This document shows positions 17,301 to 24,760 of a stretch of 43,133 bases of DNA, piece after piece. The notes under the pieces are model-generated. The model searched no databases, was not told the origin of the DNA, and saw only the letters and a list, made by a program, of their open reading frames with translations. The translations under genes were made by a program, and so were the position numbers. The stretch is from a bacterium (GTDB lineage Bacteria; CSSED10-310; JAJRTK01): assembly GCA_024278345.1 (NCBI GenBank), contig JAJRTK010000026.1:1-43133 (forward strand). The letters are read 5' to 3'. Numbering within the stretch: position 1 is the first letter of the stretch; each line of letters starts with the position of its first letter.

Positions 17301-18267
17301 CGTCGATGCGGCGCTGAAGCCCCTGGTGGGACTTGCTCAAAAGAGCAAGCCCGGCACGCTCATCCTTGTCACTTCGGATCACGGGGAGTCCCTTGGTGAG
17401 CATGGTGAGCTGACTCACGGCCTTTTTGCGTATGAGAGTACTCTCCGGGTTCCGCTTCTGCTGTGGAATCCGGAAATCCGTCGGGCTGGAGTGGTGGACG
17501 CGCCTGTGGGGCTTGTGGATGTGGCGCCAACCCTGCTGGAGCTGTTGGGAATTGAGCCTCCGAAGGCGTGGGTAGGGCGCTCGCTTTTGCGGCCATCGGC
17601 GGAACGCGAGCTCGCGTTCGAGACGCTTCACACCATGTTGACCCGAGGCTGGGCGCCGCTGAGAGGACTATTGGCAGGTCGTTGGAAAGCGATTGATCTC
17701 CCCATCCCGGAGCTTTACAATTTAAGGCCGGACCCCGCGGAACAAGAGAACCTCGCGTCCCGAGATCCGCGGCGATTGGAACGGCTTCTTCGGAGAGCTC
17801 GCACCTTTTCCGGAGCAAGGAGCCGGTGGAGGCGTCGGCTCCAGACCCGGAGACCGTCCGTCAGCTCGAGGCCCTGGGTTATGTCACAGGTCGTGCGGCG
17901 CCGAAGGAGCGCTGGACACGGAAGGACGATCCCAAGCGGCTGCTTGCCATCGATCAGGCTGTTCAAAAGGCACTGGGGGATCGCCGGAGAGGAGATTGGG
18001 CCTCAGCCATTGACCGATACCGGGATATCCTCGAAAAGAGGCCCGGTTTCACGTCCGCCTACGTCTACTTGGCCAACACCTACCGCGCGGCAGGCCGGAT
18101 TAGCGATGCCATCGGCACGCTGGAGACGGCCCGCAAGCGACACCTTCTTGTCGGTGCCGGCGCGGCGCAGCTCGGGAGCTTTCTGGTGGAGGCTGGCCGG
18201 GCAAAGGAGGCCGTCGCTCTTTTGGGTACCTGCGGAGACCCGCGTTGGCTGGAAACGGATGTCTTGA
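14371..18267 (+). CDS. giant phosphatase-TPR-phosphatase protein; apparent frameshift near 17806 before a second TPR block
   Basis: Start ATG 14371 overlaps the GWxTD stop (ATGA). A basic Gly/Arg-rich N-terminus precedes a transmembrane helix (about 56-75). Domain 1 has Asp91, TLPSHASIFTG with Thr131, and SDHGEG (Asp297); a TPR block follows. Domain 2 has Asp799, TLPSHTSILTG with Thr838, and SDHGES (Asp1003). Both domains carry Thr where sulfatases carry Cys or Ser. After about residue 1146 (positions 17803-17810, ACCTTTTCC) this frame becomes Arg/Ser/Pro-rich junk, while the -1 frame continues as DPETVRQLEALGYV and TPR repeats to 18713. One extra T in the T4 run restores a continuous protein of about 1447 aa spanning 14371-18713. 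So the real gene is probably 14371-18713, and the tail from about 17810 to 18267 in this frame is spurious. Confidence 0.85.
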   Translation: MSRSRKRGSKKRRGGGRGAAPRRGAFRGGSPPGAPAQEVLDAGVVAGGSGAGGRRVVLILVLVVVLGLTLGWWWRRRAASHDGPLILISLDTLRQDRLSVGGYPEGWTPALERLAREGITFSGAHSQVPLTLPSHASIFTGLAPIEHGVRNNAGFQLDTKHSSVVRELRDAGYGTAGFVSAFVLRPSTGIDQGFQHYDANLGSGVPQQSMAEVRREGKQTVDAALEWLDRQEKKRFFLFVHLYDPHLPHRPPWPWNRVLANGYDGEIAHVSAQVDRLLERLREKGFYDDSLILLISDHGEGFGDHGEEEHGIFLYREAIDVPMILKLPGNRQAGRLVPAPVGLVDVAATFRDWAGLPEVRQEGRSLLDTLAGTVPPGRRIYSETLYPRYHYGWKELYSLRDERFTYILAPREELYDRAADPGEHENRLAWEGRRRERFQSELEEFLAEERIAAPQEVSAEEARAMEALGYVGAPALVEGSGDLPDPKDRIDDFKRYLHAANLIAQRRFSEALPLLRGVLDANPAMVEAWDRMSLLSERLGDLDGAFKAQKRSLELAPMRVASLLQMSHILELQGRHEEAIQHAELAAGKDPGKGFSSLARLYAFRGESYKALEAAGKAARENPAILPFIEGLVAHHQRRFDDARLFLEQAVKMLESESKPYLLDLNFYLADCLGRAAAKASGASAAELAKQAEKRFRLELENFPENLSAALRLAALYMTQGRTKERDNVLGTLAKNHPSPDTYGAIADAYRLFGDLELAARFTKLSDDSKRASQEGEARLPGVAELRNEKQNVLLITIDTLRGDALGCYGGGATTPVLDGLAASGLKYTFAHAPTVMTLPSHTSILTGLYPEGHGVHDNSGFRLGSEIPTLATIFSQRGMATGAFVSAATLDARFGLGRGFDVYDEGYPEQAAQGRMAVPERRGEETVAAARKWIESQNGQWFCWVHLFDPHAPYDPPPGYGAGSDDRGRYLGEVAYVDAALKPLVGLAQKSKPGTLILVTSDHGESLGEHGELTHGLFAYESTLRVPLLLWNPEIRRAGVVDAPVGLVDVAPTLLELLGIEPPKAWVGRSLLRPSAERELAFETLHTMLTRGWAPLRGLLAGRWKAIDLPIPELYNLRPDPAEQENLASRDPRRLERLLRRARTFSGARSRWRRRLQTRRPSVSSRPWVMSQVVRRRRSAGHGRTIPSGCLPSIRLFKRHWGIAGEEIGPQPLTDTGISSKRGPVSRPPTSTWPTPTARQAGLAMPSARWRRPASDTFLSVPARRSSGAFWWRLAGQRRPSLFWVPAETRVGWKRMS

Positions 18268-18713
18268 ATGCCCTGGGCATGGCTTTGGCGGCAAACGGGC
18301 AGACCGACAAGGCCCTTGAGTGTTTTCAGGGAATGCTGGATCTCGATCCGGGCAATCCCATGGCCCTCACCAACGCGGGGACCGCCGAGTTGATGCGTGG
18401 CCGGCTCGATCCCGCGGAAAAGCTCCTCCGACGGGCTGTCACGACCGACGCCAGCCAAGCCACGGCATGGAACGGACTCGGGGTCATCGCCGCCCGTAGT
18501 GGACGTGCATCGAAAGCCGTGGAGGCTTGGCAACAAGTGCTGGAGCTCGATCCCAACAAGGTGGACACCCTTTACAATTTGGGGATGCTGCTCCTGGAGA
18601 AGCAAGGGCTTTCCGCGGCGCGGCCCCACCTGGAGAGCTTTCTAAAAAGGGCACCTCAAGATATCTACGACCGGGACCTGGAGAGAGTCCGTGAGATTTT
18701 GGGGGGAGATTAG
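17826..18713 (+). CDS. C-terminal TPR block of the giant phosphatase/TPR protein, in the -1 frame
   Basis: 295 codons open in the frame one base behind the upstream gene. It starts with DPETVRQLEALGYVTG, a segment that in this family directly follows the sulfatase-fold domain; the homologous piece EEARAMEALGYVGAP follows domain 1. TPR repeats follow (WASAIDRYRDILEKRPGFTSAYVYLA, AWNGLGVIAARSGRASKAVEAW, TLYNLGMLLLEKQG). The GTG at 17826 has no good Shine-Dalgarno site, so independent translation is unlikely. Most likely this is the 3' end of the gene starting at 14371, separated by a one-base deletion (mutation or sequence error) in the T run at 17805-17808. Confidence 0.7.
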   Translation: MEASAPDPETVRQLEALGYVTGRAAPKERWTRKDDPKRLLAIDQAVQKALGDRRRGDWASAIDRYRDILEKRPGFTSAYVYLANTYRAAGRISDAIGTLETARKRHLLVGAGAAQLGSFLVEAGRAKEAVALLGTCGDPRWLETDVLNALGMALAANGQTDKALECFQGMLDLDPGNPMALTNAGTAELMRGRLDPAEKLLRRAVTTDASQATAWNGLGVIAARSGRASKAVEAWQQVLELDPNKVDTLYNLGMLLLEKQGLSAARPHLESFLKRAPQDIYDRDLERVREILGGD

Positions 18714-18803
18714 TTTCTAGTCATAAGTTTCTAGTTTTTAGTGACCACGAGGAATCGCAATTTGTTGCTTCTTGCCGACAACTAGAAACTAAATTTTTTT
18801 TTT
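18710..18803. terminator. inverted repeat with nested hairpin and T10 run, likely terminator
   Basis: AACTAGAAACT (18780-18790) is exactly complementary to AGTTTCTAGTT (18726-18736), and TTAGTTTCTAGT (18710-18721) offers an alternative 12 bp left arm. A small GCAA/TTGC hairpin lies inside the loop. Ten Ts (18794-18803) follow the right arm. It lies between the convergent phosphatase/TPR gene (+) and the lipoprotein gene (-), as expected for a terminator of the long + strand block. The AT-rich stem and the AAA between stem and T-run make it non-standard. Confidence 0.6.
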
Positions 18804-19339
18804 CACCCGAACTGATCCGGGTCATTCTCTTCCGACGGTCCCGTGGTGCCCGGTTCTTCTTCCTGGTCCCCTCCCTCAAGCTGGCGGACGAAGGAGATGG
18901 AAAAGGTGCGGTCCTTGCTGTCGCGGAAGAACATTCGCCCGGTGAGGGAGAGGGGGAAAAGAATGATCGTTCCCCTTCTTACAACGGCGTTGAAGTCGAT
19001 GGGGAGGAGGACCGAGGCACCGGCTTCCACGTCGAGATCGATCAATCGGGAGCTCGGGTCGAGGGGAAGTTGGGTTTGGCCGATTCTGAGCACGCCTCTC
19101 ATGGTCTCGATGTGAATCGTCGCGTCATTCGGGTTGAAGAGCCGGATGTAAACACGAAGTTGAAGTCGTGTCGCCGCGCCCCCCGACGCTGTTCGAGTTG
19201 GCGTTTCCAGGTTGCGACGCACGTCCTCGAATCGGATGATGGGTTCCTTGAGACCAAGTTTTTCAGCGGTAGAATTGCCTTTGCCGATGCAGCCCGCGGG
19301 AAGCAGGAGGGCGAGCAACAGTAATGAAGTGCTTCTCAT
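18803..19339 (-). CDS. LEA14-like (water stress/desiccation domain) lipoprotein
   Basis: 178 aa. The N-terminus is a lipoprotein signal peptide with lipobox LPAGC (Cys17). The body (about 30-155) resembles the LEA type-2/WHy immunoglobulin-like fold: a beta-rich domain with RLFNPNDATIHIETMRGVLRIG, where the conserved N-P-N of the family is seen, and IDLDVEAGASVLLPIDF. The C-terminal 20 residues are acidic and probably disordered. The start at 19339 has a GGAG-type site upstream on the minus strand. It is convergent with the phosphatase/TPR gene. The likely location is the periplasmic face of a membrane; the exact role is unknown. Confidence 0.75.
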   Translation of the reverse strand: MRSTSLLLLALLLPAGCIGKGNSTAEKLGLKEPIIRFEDVRRNLETPTRTASGGAATRLQLRVYIRLFNPNDATIHIETMRGVLRIGQTQLPLDPSSRLIDLDVEAGASVLLPIDFNAVVRRGTIILFPLSLTGRMFFRDSKDRTFSISFVRQLEGGDQEEEPGTTGPSEENDPDQFG

Positions 19340-19972
19340 TCAAGATCTCCGCAAAGTCTGGAGCGATTGTCGAGCCTGCCGGTTGACCGAGCTTGGCGAG
19401 CGTCTTGGCCTATGGAAGGGAAGGGTGATCCCACCTTCCGAGTTGAGTTCCTGTTGGGCTCGTGTTAAAGGCAAGTCATTCAGGTCTGGTTTCTTCCATA
19501 CTCTAGCCACCAGCCGAGCCTTGGTTCGGTTCCTTCAGGAACGGCGAGAAGAAGCAGTTTTCCAGCTTGTTCCACCGGGGCCGTTTTTTGGGCAGCGTTC
19601 GTCCCTTGGTACGCAGGGTTTTGGTGGTGCTCGCGGGGATGTAGGAAGCCCACCTGCACTGTATCATTCGCGAGACAGCCGTTGACTCGGTTGTTTCTAA
19701 AGCTTTTTTGTTTGGTGATGGGTTTGTTCCAGGCCTGTTTGTTGCAAGACTGGGACGATGGGCAAAGAGATGACGTCTTTCGAGGTACCGGCCTAACAGT
19801 TCGTGAAGGTTGCGGTGTCACGGGTGGTGGTGACTGTCATCGCCCCCCGGAAGACGGTTCGGTACGATTTTTGCTCTACACATCACCGATATTTGCAACT
19901 TGTCGTTGCGGCTGCACCAAGATGGGGCGGTTGGCGCGATTCATTCCCGTTTACGAGGAGGATTGAACGATT
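19340..19972. other. 633-base gap between divergent lipoprotein and TonB-receptor genes
   Basis: No gene can be supported. Two short + strand frames exist. One (read through about 19360-19685) contains SDCRACRLTELGERLG, vaguely like the N-terminal CxxC segment of type-4 uracil-DNA glycosylases, but nothing after it matches. The other (TTG 19682-19966) is Cys-rich with no ribosome-binding site. A small 5 bp hairpin lies at 19817-19834. Promoters for the two flanking divergent genes and a long 5' UTR of the receptor gene should lie here; none could be pinned down. Confidence 0.5.
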
Positions 19973-22891
19973 ATGAGGAGATGGAAATTCCTGTCTCTCG
20001 CGTTCGTCGCACTGTTTGTCCTGGCCGGCACCGGTTGGGCGCAGAGTACGGGCGCCATTCGTGGCAAGGTGTTGGATGCCGAAAGCAATCCCGTGCCTGG
20101 AGCCATGGTGCGGGCTACATCTGACTCTTTGCTTGGCGAGCGCGTGACCTATTCCGAGGGAACCGGCGCCTTTAGTTTTGGTGCGCTTCCTATCGGCACG
20201 TACACCATCGAAGTGACCCTGACCGGCTTCGCGAAATACCGGCATGAAGGGATTCGGCTCTATATCGGCCAGACGAAGGACGTGCCGATCAAGCTGGAGT
20301 TGGAGACCGTGAGCGAAGAGATCACGGTTGTGGCGGAAGAGCCGTTGCTCGATCCCAAGGACGTATCGACTGGCGGTCGGATCACCTTTGAAGAGTTGAC
20401 CCAGGTTCCCACGGCCCGTGACCCCTGGGCGGTCTTGAGCTTGATTCCGTCCCTCCAGGTGGACCGCATCAACGTTGGTGGCTCTCAGAGTGGCCAGCAG
20501 GCCAACTTCGTGAGTAAGGGCGATGATGGCTCCAACGCAATGTGGAACATCGACGGTGTGCCCATCACCGACCAGGCCGCTGCCGGCGCGTCGTCTACTT
20601 ACTTTGACTATGGTTCCATCGAGGAGATCCAGGTCAGCACTGGTGGCGCCGATGTGACGCAGATGACCGGCGGTGCCGGGATCAACATCGTGACCAAAAA
20701 GGGTGGCAACAAGATCCGTGGCTCGGCTCGAGCGGTTTTTACCAACGACGGCCTCCAGGGCGAGAATCTCTCCACGGAGATTAGGTCGGGCACGTTGGCG
20801 ACTGCCCGCGTGGACCAGATTCTGGAGCTTGGCGGCGAGGTGGGCTTTCCCATCATCAAGGACCGCCTCTGGGGCTGGGGCGCCATCAACCGGAACAAGA
20901 TCGAGAACAATATCCTGTCGTACAAAGGTGATCCGGACAAACCGGTGAGCCAGCCGGATAACACGACGCTGTTCAACGTTACGGGCAAGTTGAATGCTCA
21001 GGTCTTCTCGTCGAACGAAGCCACGATCTTCTACGAGAGAGGCGACAAGACCAAGAAGGGCCGGAATGCCTCCCTGACCCGTCCGGAAGAGACGACCTGG
21101 AACCAGAAGGGTCCCACGCCGATCTACAAGGTCGAGGATCAACACATCTTCGGCTCCAACACGATCCTCCATGCCAAGTTCGGCGCGATTGGCGGCGCTT
21201 TCCAGTTGACGCCTCTCTCCGGTGGAACCTACGAAGATGTCAACTCGCCGTTGGCTTGGCGGGATGGTGATCGCGTGTGGCATGGTTCCTATGGGAATTA
21301 TTTCACCGACCGCCCGCAGTCCACGTTCCTTCTGGACGCAAACCACTTCATGACCACCGGTAATATCGATCACGATTTCAAAGTAGGCTTTGAATTCCGG
21401 CGAGCGAGTGTCGATTCGGACTGGTATTTCAACGGCGGTCAGTTCTTTCTGGACGACCTCTTTGGTCCCGGCGTCGGTTATGTGCAGTTCATGCGCAACC
21501 AGCCGAACAAGGCTTCGCAGCAGCGAGTGAGCGCCTTCCTTCAGGATACGTTGACCGTTGGGAATTTGACGGTGAATATTGGCGTCCGCTTTGATAGCCA
21601 GAAAGGAAATCACGAAGGTGGAACTCAGCGGGCGAACCCCGTATTTCCGGACCTGATGCCCACGGTGAGCTTTGAGCCTGGCAGTTCCCAGTTCACTTGG
21701 AACAACCTTGCTCCCCGGATCGGCCTGACCTACGCCATCGGTGAAAAGACTCTGGTCAACGCCAGTTATTCGCTGTACGCCGACAACCTGACTCTGGGTC
21801 TCGTGGGTACGGGGAATCCGGCCTACATTTATACTTCAGTCTACGCTGCGGCCATTGACAGCAACGGCGATGGACGGATCGATCCCGATACGGAGCTCGT
21901 CAGCAATCTGTATGGCCCCTATTCCGATCCCTCCGTGGACGCCAATCTTGATCAGCTCGATTCGGATCTTGGTTCCCCGAGCACGAATGAGGTCGTCTTT
22001 GGTGGGAGCCATCAGCTCACCCGCGACTTTGTCATGGGCGCCAATTTCACTTACCGGACACGCTCCAACACCACTTGGGCGTTGGCCACCGTCATCGATG
22101 AGACCGGCAACCTTCGTCCCGTCCAAAACGGCGACTTCACGGTCGCTGGCAGCGTCAGTGGCTCCTATCAGCAGGCTGGCGGGGATTCTGGGACATATTC
22201 CCAGGACTACTACACGTTGCGGGAAGGTCTGACCTGGAATCGCGGCTCCTTCACCACGAACCGGGACGACTACAAAGAGAAGTACTGGGGCTTGGAGGTC
22301 ACCTGGAACAAGCGCATGTCCACGAAGTGGATGGTGGGCGGTAACTTTGTCCTCAGCCGATGGACCGAGAGCTTCGACGCCAACGGTGCTGGAGCTGATC
22401 CCGATCCCACCAGGACGCTGGGCAACCCCAACCCCGATGGTAGTGGTTCCGTCGCCGCCGGTTCAGGTGGTTCGGGCGCATTCGGTGGCGTTTTTATGAA
22501 TGCCGAGTGGCAGGGGAACCTGCGTGGTTCCTACCGCTTGCCGTTCGACCTGGAGATCGGTGGCAACATCAACATTCGTCAGGGTTATCCCATTCCCGTG
22601 GAAGACACCCGTGGTTCCAGCGCCCTCACGCGTCGCGCGAATCGCCGGAACATCCTGGTGACGGAGATTGATAGCCTGCGCCACGACACTCCCTTCGTCG
22701 TGGACTTGCGCCTGGCGTACACGCCCAAGTTCGGGCCCGTGGACGTGGAGCTCGGCATCGATTTCTTCAACATTCTGAATACCGATACGGTGCTTCAGCA
22801 GCGCCGGTTGGCTGACCTCTCGTCCTACGGAGACGCAACGGAGGTGGTCGGTCCGCGCTTGATCCGTTTCGGCGGTTCCATCAAGTTCTGA
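19973..22891 (+). CDS. TonB-dependent receptor, Oar-like, with N-terminal carboxypeptidase-regulatory-like domain
   Basis: 972 aa outer-membrane receptor. The signal peptide ends at about residue 23 (LFVLAGTGWA/QSTG). A CarboxypepD_reg-like beta-sandwich follows (about 25-105, AIRGKVLDAESNPVPGAMV ... YTIEVTLTGF), then a plug domain (about 115-240, with NAMWNIDGVPITD and GGAGINIVTKKGGNKIRG), and a beta-barrel ending in Phe (IRFGGSIKF), the usual C-terminal signal for outer-membrane insertion. This layout is typical of acidobacterial and myxobacterial Oar-like receptors that import large substrates or interact with peptides; the ligand is unknown. ATG 19973 follows GAGGAGGA. The gene stands alone: a gap of over 600 bases lies before it and a hairpin/terminator array follows. 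Confidence 0.93.
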   Translation: MRRWKFLSLAFVALFVLAGTGWAQSTGAIRGKVLDAESNPVPGAMVRATSDSLLGERVTYSEGTGAFSFGALPIGTYTIEVTLTGFAKYRHEGIRLYIGQTKDVPIKLELETVSEEITVVAEEPLLDPKDVSTGGRITFEELTQVPTARDPWAVLSLIPSLQVDRINVGGSQSGQQANFVSKGDDGSNAMWNIDGVPITDQAAAGASSTYFDYGSIEEIQVSTGGADVTQMTGGAGINIVTKKGGNKIRGSARAVFTNDGLQGENLSTEIRSGTLATARVDQILELGGEVGFPIIKDRLWGWGAINRNKIENNILSYKGDPDKPVSQPDNTTLFNVTGKLNAQVFSSNEATIFYERGDKTKKGRNASLTRPEETTWNQKGPTPIYKVEDQHIFGSNTILHAKFGAIGGAFQLTPLSGGTYEDVNSPLAWRDGDRVWHGSYGNYFTDRPQSTFLLDANHFMTTGNIDHDFKVGFEFRRASVDSDWYFNGGQFFLDDLFGPGVGYVQFMRNQPNKASQQRVSAFLQDTLTVGNLTVNIGVRFDSQKGNHEGGTQRANPVFPDLMPTVSFEPGSSQFTWNNLAPRIGLTYAIGEKTLVNASYSLYADNLTLGLVGTGNPAYIYTSVYAAAIDSNGDGRIDPDTELVSNLYGPYSDPSVDANLDQLDSDLGSPSTNEVVFGGSHQLTRDFVMGANFTYRTRSNTTWALATVIDETGNLRPVQNGDFTVAGSVSGSYQQAGGDSGTYSQDYYTLREGLTWNRGSFTTNRDDYKEKYWGLEVTWNKRMSTKWMVGGNFVLSRWTESFDANGAGADPDPTRTLGNPNPDGSGSVAAGSGGSGAFGGVFMNAEWQGNLRGSYRLPFDLEIGGNINIRQGYPIPVEDTRGSSALTRRANRRNILVTEIDSLRHDTPFVVDLRLAYTPKFGPVDVELGIDFFNILNTDTVLQQRRLADLSSYGDATEVVGPRLIRFGGSIKF

Positions 22892-22907
22892 TCGCGGGCT
22901 GTTGAGA

Positions 22908-22987
22908 GTGAGGGCGGCATGAACTCCGCCCTTACTCCCGATGGCGTGGGCCGAAAGGCCAAAGTCGGGGCGGGCTTGAAACCCGCC
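22908..22987. repeat. array of three hairpins downstream of the TonB receptor
   Basis: Three stems follow one another: a 10 bp stem with one G-U pair (22908-22917/22926-22935), a GGCC-GAAA-GGCC stem with a GNRA tetraloop (22949-22960), and GGCGGG/CCCGCC (22969-22974/22982-22987) around a CTTGAAA loop. The GC-rich first and third stems resemble REP-like extragenic palindromes. Together with the terminator that follows they occupy about 120 bases. Confidence 0.65.
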
Positions 22988-22996
22988 TTTGCTCGG

Positions 22997-23030
22997 AAGG
23001 GTCCTGGTGCTCGATGCCAGGACCCTTTCG
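22997..23030 (+). terminator. intrinsic terminator after the TonB receptor gene
   Basis: AAGGGTCCTGG (22997-23007) pairs perfectly with CCAGGACCCTT (23017-23027) around a 9-base loop. Only a short T-run (23026-23028) follows, but the 11 bp GC-rich stem and its place after a stop codon fit a terminator. Confidence 0.7.
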
Positions 23031-23063
23031 TCGTTGGGGCTTTTGTCCTGCGGTCAGGAACCG

Positions 23064-24752
23064 ATGGAGCGAGGTGAGCTTGACGTGACGATACGGATAT
23101 CGAAGCAAGCTGTTCGTCTTGTCGGGGCCGTGATGGCGCTGGGAATTTGTTGGTTGATCGTCATTCTGAGTCCGTCCCCGGGTTCGTGCGCTGACTCGGT
23201 AGATGATGAGCTGCGGATTGCTCTGGAGCTCTATCGAGCCGGAAGACTGGGTCAGGCTGAAAGGATTTTGCGGGCAGTGACGGCGGCGCACCCTGATTTG
23301 GCTGAGGCTCAGAATCAGCTTGGCGCCGTCCTTCTGGCGGGAAATCGGGCAACGGAGGCCCTTCTCCCGCTCCAGAGGGCCTGCGAGCTGGCGCCGGAGG
23401 AGTTTTCTCCCCATTTCAATCTGGGAGCGGCACGCCTGTTGGCCAGGGACTTTTCGGGCGCGAGATCCGCGTTTGAGGCCGCCTTGAAGATCAAGCCCCG
23501 GGATTTGGAAGCGAAAGCACGGTTGGCACAGGCCCTGTTGGCCCAGGAGCATTACGCTCAGGCATTACCGCTGCTGCGAGACCTTCGGACGAGGCTTCCA
23601 GATGCCGCGGAGATCGGCTTTTATTTGGCGGTTTGCCTCATAGAGACAGGGGAGCTTGCGCGGGTCGGCGCGGTGGTGGAGGAGCTTCGATCCCAGGGCA
23701 TGGAGGATTCACGTATTGTAAGTCTGGAAGCTCGAATTAAAACGAGCTTGCGGCGCCAAAGACAACGACACAGAGGGGACTTGCGGGAACCGGAGGGGGA
23801 GAACCAGGCAGTTCTGACTCTGAAGGAGTTGGGGAAGCGGATTGAGCGAGCGCCTGCGTCGGCAGAGGACCGCTTCGAGCTCGGGTTGCGCTTGGAGATG
23901 GAGCGCAACTTCGTGGGAGCGCTCCGCGCTTTCCAATCGGCAGCCGACTTGGGGCTTCACACGGCATCATTGAGCTTGGCCACTGCCAGGTCGTTGGTCC
24001 GGCAAAGCCAATGGGAAGAGGCAGCCGCGCTGCTAGAAACCGCATGGATGGAATGGCCTCAAGATCGGCGCATTCCTGGTCCGTGGGCGAGTATCTGTAA
24101 CCAAATGGGGGCCTTTGACCGGACGAAGCAGTTGCTTGGGAAGATGGACAGAGCGAGAATGTCGGCGCGGGAGCTCTTGGAGCTTGGAGTGGCTCTAGCC
24201 GAGCTTGGTGACGCAAGTGAGGCGGAAGAGCTTTTGCGGGCATCCCTGGAGCGGGATCCAGCGCTGCCGAAGGCTCACTACCGGTTGGGTCGCCTCCTCA
24301 TGGAGAGAGGCGACAGGAAGGAAGGGACAAGGGAGCTTAGAATCTACCAGGAGATCCTTCGACCGGAGAAAGAACGCAAGCGGGCGGTCATGAAGGCTCG
24401 GCTGGACAATTACGTGAGAAGCCGAAGGACCGCCGCCGTCGTGGCGGAGGCCCGGGAACTGCTTGCGCAAGGGCATGTTCAGAAGGCGGTGAGCCTTCTT
24501 CGCGGAGCCATGGAGGAGTTTTCGGGCCAGGCGATCCTCCACGCAAATCTCGGAGCCGCACTGGCTCGCCTCGACCGTCACGAGGAGGCTATTGAAGAGC
24601 TGCTGGCCGCGGTTACCGCCGACCCGGAACGTCCGGACTATCACTGGGCCTTGGCGGCGGAATACACCCTCGTGGGGGATGCAATCAGGGCCGAGGAGCA
24701 TCGCCTGCAGGCCGGGCTCCTAGAAGCGAAAGCCACCCAAGATGGAAGGTAG
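23064..24752 (+). CDS. exported TPR-repeat protein (paralog A of the CRTAC1-flanking pair)
   Basis: 562 aa from ATG 23064. A start at GTG 23085, which has the better-placed GAGGTG site, would give a cleaner signal peptide. The hydrophobic segment LVGAVMALGICWLIVILS is followed by SCADS, a likely signal cleavage region. The body is TPR repeats: ELYRAGRLGQAERIL, AEAQNQLGAVLLAGN, HFNLGAARLLARDFSGARSAF. A charged linker (about 205-245) splits it into two TPR blocks. The first 200 residues are nearly collinear with the protein encoded at 26521. It begins just after a terminator, so it starts its own transcription unit, and it ends 8 bases before the CRTAC1 gene. Confidence 0.88.
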   Translation: MERGELDVTIRISKQAVRLVGAVMALGICWLIVILSPSPGSCADSVDDELRIALELYRAGRLGQAERILRAVTAAHPDLAEAQNQLGAVLLAGNRATEALLPLQRACELAPEEFSPHFNLGAARLLARDFSGARSAFEAALKIKPRDLEAKARLAQALLAQEHYAQALPLLRDLRTRLPDAAEIGFYLAVCLIETGELARVGAVVEELRSQGMEDSRIVSLEARIKTSLRRQRQRHRGDLREPEGENQAVLTLKELGKRIERAPASAEDRFELGLRLEMERNFVGALRAFQSAADLGLHTASLSLATARSLVRQSQWEEAAALLETAWMEWPQDRRIPGPWASICNQMGAFDRTKQLLGKMDRARMSARELLELGVALAELGDASEAEELLRASLERDPALPKAHYRLGRLLMERGDRKEGTRELRIYQEILRPEKERKRAVMKARLDNYVRSRRTAAVVAEARELLAQGHVQKAVSLLRGAMEEFSGQAILHANLGAALARLDRHEEAIEELLAAVTADPERPDYHWALAAEYTLVGDAIRAEEHRLQAGLLEAKATQDGR

Positions 24753-24760
24753 TTTGGACT

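Noticed and set aside
17795-17815. Programmed -1 frameshift signal in the giant phosphatase/TPR gene
   Set aside because: No X-XXY-YYZ heptamer fits the zero frame and no following pseudoknot was seen; a one-base deletion in the T run is simpler.
19682-19966. 94-codon frame just before the TonB receptor
   Set aside because: TTG start with no ribosome-binding site, Cys-rich odd composition, no family match.
19883-21613. 576-codon minus-strand open frame opposite the TonB receptor
   Set aside because: It lies entirely antisense to a well-supported gene, matches no family, and has no ribosome-binding site; high-GC coding DNA commonly leaves such open antisense frames.
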